From the NCBI GenBank assembly GCA_029240015.1, contig JARBTU010000069.1, positions 1 through 7,869 of the forward strand: DNA of 7,869 nt, read 5' to 3'. This DNA is from Oscillospiraceae bacterium. GTDB taxonomy: Bacteria > Bacillota > Clostridia > Oscillospirales > Ruminococcaceae. Each line of letters opens with the position of its first letter. Position 1 is the stretch's first letter. Positions 5,061 through 7,869 of this stretch are shown here, one piece after another. A program made the position numbers and the translations under genes. The notes under the pieces are model-generated. The model was not told the origin of the DNA, made no database searches, and worked only from the letters and a program-made list of their open reading frames with translations.

Positions 5061-6689
5061 ATGGCTAAGGACATTATTTATGCTGAAGACGCACGAAAAG
5101 CGCTTCAAGCCGGTATCGACAAGCTTGCAGATACCGTAAAGATTACATTAGGCCCAAAAGGACGCAATGTTGTTCTTGATAAGAAATTCGGTGCTCCGCT
5201 TATTACAAACGATGGAGTGACTATCGCGAAAGAGATTGATCTTGAGGATCCTTTCGAAAATATGGGCGCGCAACTTGTTAAAGAAGTTGCAACCAAAACA
5301 AATGATGCTGCCGGTGATGGTACAACTACCGCTACCCTTTTGGCACAGGCTTTGGTTCGTGAAGGAATGAAAAACGTTGCAGCAGGCGCAAATCCAATGG
5401 TTTTAAAAAAAGGAATTAAAAAAGCTGTTGACACTGCTGTTAATACTGTTATCGAAAACTCCAAACAAGTTTCTGGCACAGATGATATTGCCCGCGTTGC
5501 AACCGTTTCCGCCGGTGATGAGTTTGTTGGAAATCTGATTGCAGAAGCGATGGAAAAGGTTTCAAAAGACGGTGTTATAACGATTGAAGAATCCAAAACT
5601 GCAGATACTTACAGCGAAGTCGTGGAAGGAATGCAGTTTGATCGCGGATATATTTCTCCTTACATGGTTACCGACACAGATAAGATGGAAGCTGTTATCG
5701 ATGATGCTTTTATTTTGATTACAGATAAGAAAATTACTTCTATCCAAGACATCTTGCCTTTGTTGGAACAAATTGTTCAAGCGGGCAAAAAGCTCGTTAT
5801 CATTGCTGAAGATATCGAAGGCGAGGCTTTGGCAACATTACTTCTAAACAAACTTCGCGGAACCTTCACCTGCGTTGGTGTGAAAGCACCGGGCTTTGGA
5901 GACAGAAGAAAAGAAATGCTAAGAGACATCGCTGTTCTTACAGGCGGTGAAGTGATTAGTGACGAGTTGGGTCTTGACCTGAAGGAAACAACTATTGAGC
6001 AACTAGGTCGCTCGCATCAGGTTAAAATTCAAAAAGAAAACACCATCATTGTTGACGGTGCAGGCGATGCTGACGAAATCAAAGCTCGCATTGATCAAAT
6101 AAAGACTCAAATAGATACTACGACTTCCGATTTTGACCGCGAAAAGCTACAAGAGCGTTTGGCTAAGCTTTCAGGCGGTGTTGCTGTAATCAAAGTTGGA
6201 TCCGCAACAGAAATCGAAATGAAAGAGAAAAAACTTCGTATTGAGGACGCTTTAGCCGCTACCAAAGCTGCTGTAGAAGAAGGAATCATCGCGGGAGGCG
6301 GAACAGCCCTTATCAATGCAATTCCTGCTGTAAAGAAACTTCTAGATGAAACTTTGGGTGACGAAAAAACAGGCATCAGCATTGTGCTTAGAGCATTGGA
6401 AGAGCCTGTTCGCCAGATTGCAAAAAATGCAGGTCTTGAAGGAAGCGTTATTATTGACAAAATTATAAACTCCGGCAAAACCGGCTATGGTTTTGATGCA
6501 TACAACGAACAATATGTAGACATGATTGCAAGCGGCATCGTAGACCCTACAAAAGTTTGCAGAAGCGCGCTTCAGAACGCTGCTTCTGTTGCTTCCATGG
6601 TATTGACAACCGAATCCTTGGTTGCCGACAAACCGGAAGAGAACCCTGCTCCTCCAATGCCTGCAGGCGGAATGGGCGGAATGTATTAA
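5061..6689 (+). CDS. groEL: Chaperonin GroEL (Hsp60)
   Basis: A complete 542-residue chaperonin subunit that assembles into two seven-membered rings and folds proteins with ATP and GroES. The equatorial domain shows the nucleotide motifs LGPKGRNVVLD (30-40), Asp51 (E. coli Asp52), GDGTTT with Asp86 (E. coli Asp87) and the hydrolysis Asp396 (E. coli Asp398) in RIEDAL. The family signature AAVEEGIIAGGG spans 403-414. The apical domain lies roughly at 190-372. The C-terminus ends in the flexible GGMGGMY tail. GGAGGG (5048-5053) is 7 nt before the ATG. Co-transcription with groES is expected from the 20-nt gap and the absence of a terminator between them; a strong hairpin follows at 6709-6748. 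Nothing is unusual in length or catalytic residues, and a single groESL copy in the genome would fit. Confidence 0.99.
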   Translation: MAKDIIYAEDARKALQAGIDKLADTVKITLGPKGRNVVLDKKFGAPLITNDGVTIAKEIDLEDPFENMGAQLVKEVATKTNDAAGDGTTTATLLAQALVREGMKNVAAGANPMVLKKGIKKAVDTAVNTVIENSKQVSGTDDIARVATVSAGDEFVGNLIAEAMEKVSKDGVITIEESKTADTYSEVVEGMQFDRGYISPYMVTDTDKMEAVIDDAFILITDKKITSIQDILPLLEQIVQAGKKLVIIAEDIEGEALATLLLNKLRGTFTCVGVKAPGFGDRRKEMLRDIAVLTGGEVISDELGLDLKETTIEQLGRSHQVKIQKENTIIVDGAGDADEIKARIDQIKTQIDTTTSDFDREKLQERLAKLSGGVAVIKVGSATEIEMKEKKLRIEDALAATKAAVEEGIIAGGGTALINAIPAVKKLLDETLGDEKTGISIVLRALEEPVRQIAKNAGLEGSVIIDKIINSGKTGYGFDAYNEQYVDMIASGIVDPTKVCRSALQNAASVASMVLTTESLVADKPEENPAPPMPAGGMGGMY

Positions 6690-6708
6690 TCCCGGTTTGC
6701 TCACATAT

Positions 6709-6748
6709 AAAAAAACCACATTCTCTTAGTAGAGAATGTGGTTTTTTT
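6709..6748. terminator. Strong bidirectional intrinsic terminator between groEL and the convergent gene
   Basis: Seven A then CCACATTCTCT (6709-6726) pair perfectly over 18 bp with 6731-6748, around the 4-nt loop TAGT. The core is 11 bp, flanked by A7 on one side and T7 on the other, so it has a U-tract whichever strand is transcribed. It lies 19 nt after the groEL stop and 11 nt past the end of the minus-strand gene. Confidence 0.95.
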
Positions 6749-6759
6749 GTTTTATAAAT

Positions 6760-7212
6760 TTATAAGATTGACTCGCTTTTATTCAACTTTCTTTCCGAAT
6801 GTTTTTTGGACTTTGCTTCGTTTGTAAAAAGATATGCAATCCAAGCAGCCAGAACAAAAATCGGAACCACCAGAATCGTGTAATGATTCCTTATAATAAT
6901 ACTTTGAAACTGATCCTGCGTTATCTTATCCATAGAGGTCGTTGCGATTCCTGATAAGTAAATAGAATGCCCCGTCACAGAAACCACAATTGCCATTACA
7001 GCAGAAGACAGGAAAGCAAAAAGATGTCGTTTAAGTTTTAAAAAAACTAAAATAAGCGCATAACCAATGACGATTGAAGCCAATAATGTTGTAGCAAAAC
7101 CAAATTCCTTTTGCCTTGAAAATAAACCTATGCTTGCCGTAATATTTAAAAATCCGCAAAAGATCATGGCAATCCAAGCAAGGATTTTAAATATATAATA
7201 TAAAATTTTCAT
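6760..7212 (-). CDS. Uncharacterised four-helix integral membrane protein
   Basis: A 150-residue hydrophobic protein that I do not recognise. Four membrane helices are predicted by eye at about residues 5-28, 37-59, 63-86 and 109-130. A short polar loop (about 88-108, with DKITQDQFQ) lies between helices three and four. The tail (131-150, KSKKHSERKLNK) is hydrophilic and basic and so probably cytoplasmic. No catalytic or binding motif is visible. The start at 7212 is chosen because GGAGGG lies 4 nt upstream on the minus strand; the frame is open to a GTG at 7233, but that codon has no such site. It is transcribed alone, converging on groEL and diverging from spoIVB. The ribosome binding site and extended -10 promoter support a real gene. 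The function is unknown. Confidence 0.8.
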   Translation of the reverse strand: MKILYYIFKILAWIAMIFCGFLNITASIGLFSRQKEFGFATTLLASIVIGYALILVFLKLKRHLFAFLSSAVMAIVVSVTGHSIYLSGIATTSMDKITQDQFQSIIIRNHYTILVVPIFVLAAWIAYLFTNEAKSKKHSERKLNKSESIL

Positions 7213-7216
7213 GTGT

Positions 7217-7222
7217 CCCTCC
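7217..7222 (-). promoter_or_regulatory. Ribosome binding site of the membrane protein gene (decides the start)
   Basis: On the minus strand GGAGGG precedes the ATG at 7212 by 4 nt. This is slightly close but the only purine-rich match near any start in this frame. Confidence 0.75.
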
Positions 7223-7249
7223 GAGAAAATCACTTTTTAAACTTTGTAA

Positions 7250-7258
7250 AGTATACCA
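7250..7258 (-). promoter_or_regulatory. Putative extended -10 promoter of the minus-strand membrane protein gene
   Basis: The minus strand reads TGGTATACT, which combines the TGn extension with a -10 box matching five of six consensus bases. The best -35 at 17 nt (TAGAAT, 7278-7273) is poor, as is common for extended -10 promoters. The transcript would start near 7243, about 31 nt before the ATG. Confidence 0.55.
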
Positions 7259-7424
7259 TAATAATAATAAAAATTCTATATCAAAAAATGAATTTTGATT
7301 TTTATTTGAGACATTCTAATATAGTGTTCAAAATTTTTAAAATTATTATTTAAAAAAATCAAAATATATTTCTAAAATTGTCAATTCAAAGAGTCATATA
7401 TTTACCGCCTATAAACTCTGTGTT

Positions 7425-7453
7425 TTTTCAAATATTAATAACAGGCATATAAT
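7425..7453 (+). promoter_or_regulatory. Possible promoter of spoIVB
   Basis: TTTTCA (7425-7430) and TATAAT (7448-7453) are 17 nt apart, a sigma-A-like arrangement about 40 nt before the start. In Bacillus spoIVB is read by forespore factors sigma-F and sigma-G. The overlapping CATATAA (7446-7452) partly resembles a sigma-G -10 (CATACTA), but I see no matching -35. Which factor acts here cannot be decided from sequence. Confidence 0.35.
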
Positions 7454-7492
7454 TTAATTTTGCTATCTATAAGAATTGGAGTTGGTATTAAT

Positions 7493-7869
7493 ATGCGAAA
7501 ATTTCTAAGGACTGTCGCCTCGCTTTGTACTGTTTTGACGATTGCTGTCATGGGAGCAACTGCATATTTTCAATGCAATCTTCCTGACAGTTTTTATGTT
7601 GTTAAAGGAAAAGAATTATATATAAATTCAAAGCTTAGCATTACATCAAATCAAGTAAAGGAACAAAATTCAGTATTATCTGCTGCTAAAAATGCAAATG
7701 CAACTTATAATGTTCAACTTAAGCTTTTCGGAATTATCCCTATCAAGCAAAGCAAAGTGGACGTTGTGTCCAGAACCTTGCTTGTCCCTTGCGGAACTCC
7801 TTTTGGGGTTAAACTTACCACAGAAGGCGTGTTAGTGGTTGGCATGAACGAGATTCAAACAGAAAACGG
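7493..7869 (+). CDS. spoIVB: SpoIVB peptidase, stage IV sporulation protein B (3' truncated by window)
   Basis: The first 125 codons of a gene that runs off the window. The product starts with a basic MRKFLR and a membrane or signal segment (about 5-25), then LPDSFYVVKGKEL (30-42) and NVQLKLFGIIPIKQSKVDVV (73-92), then a VPCGTPFGVKL (98-108) and GVLVVGMNEI (112-121). These are hallmarks of the SpoIVB N-terminal region, before its PDZ and serine protease domains, which are outside the window. By family knowledge SpoIVB is secreted by the forespore into the intermembrane space and cleaves SpoIVFA to trigger activation of sigma-K in the mother cell; some Clostridia lack that checkpoint. The gap between GGAG (7478-7481) and the ATG is 11 nt, rather long. 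The neighbour expected downstream is spo0A, as in many Clostridia and Bacilli, but it is not visible here. Recognition is by family resemblance and is fairly secure. Confidence 0.88.
   Translation, partial: MRKFLRTVASLCTVLTIAVMGATAYFQCNLPDSFYVVKGKELYINSKLSITSNQVKEQNSVLSAAKNANATYNVQLKLFGIIPIKQSKVDVVSRTLLVPCGTPFGVKLTTEGVLVVGMNEIQTEN

Larger units (their letters stand above)
7213..7492. other. Divergent AT-rich intergenic region
   Basis: This 280-nt gap lies between the divergent membrane protein gene and spoIVB and is very AT-rich. I see no convincing ORF or RNA gene in it. It holds the minus-strand promoter near 7250, a perfect 12-bp inverted repeat (7292-7303 with 7354-7365), overlapping shorter A/T dyads, and a promoter-like sequence for spoIVB at 7425-7453. 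Confidence 0.8.

Noticed and set aside
5105..5596. A 163-codon open frame on the strand opposite groEL
   Set aside because: It lies wholly antisense to a highly conserved gene, has no ribosome binding site that I can see, and its Ser/Ala/Phe-rich product is typical of the complement of a biased coding frame. Similar antisense frames at 6107-6478 and 6342-6719 were rejected for the same reason.
1..7869. Mobile element, prophage or defence island
   Set aside because: No transposase, integrase, terminal repeats, attachment sites or defence-type domains are visible, and codon use looks even across all genes.

Overview
The window looks like a chromosomal segment of a low-GC, Gram-positive, endospore-forming anaerobe of the Clostridia. 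The evidence is the 5' part of a spoIVB gene (forespore signalling peptidase), a groES-groEL operon behind a CIRCE operator (HrcA/CIRCE control), strong GGAGG-type ribosome binding sites, AT-rich intergenic DNA and A/T-leaning codon use. An Oscillospirales-like origin is a guess from the protein sequences only.

Layout, left to right. (1) The 3' end of an OmpR/PhoB-family response regulator (2-202). A 127-nt gap with a perfect 11-bp inverted repeat separates it from a membrane sensor histidine kinase (330-1790); a second, switchable hairpin sits over the kinase start. (2) A membrane-anchored HtrA/DegP-type serine protease (1893-3536) with its own sigma-A-like promoter, closed by a strong hairpin at 3553-3593. 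(3) prmA, the ribosomal protein L11 methyltransferase (3622-4590); its best promoter candidate lies inside the htrA terminator. (4) A 165-nt regulatory region with an inverted repeat, a sigma-A-like promoter and CIRCE, then groES (4756-5040) and groEL (5061-6689). A strong bidirectional terminator (6709-6748) is shared with a convergent gene. (5) A minus-strand gene for a 150-aa four-helix membrane protein of unknown function (6760-7212) with an extended -10 promoter. (6) A 280-nt AT-rich divergent intergenic region, then the 5' part of spoIVB (7493-7869, cut by the window edge).

Functionally the left and centre form a protein-quality-control neighbourhood. A two-component system sits next to a surface HtrA protease, an arrangement that recalls CssRS-htrA and walRK-htrC of Bacillus, and the HrcA-regulated GroESL chaperonin follows. 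Whether the two-component system controls htrA is inference. No CRISPR array, transposon, phage gene, tRNA or rRNA was seen. Most of the window is ordinary core chromosome, and I do not see an undescribed multi-gene system. The points worth a second look are mostly regulatory: nested promoter and terminator, occluding hairpins, a long CIRCE palindrome, an N/Q/Y-rich tail on HtrA and a cysteine pair in the sensor domain.
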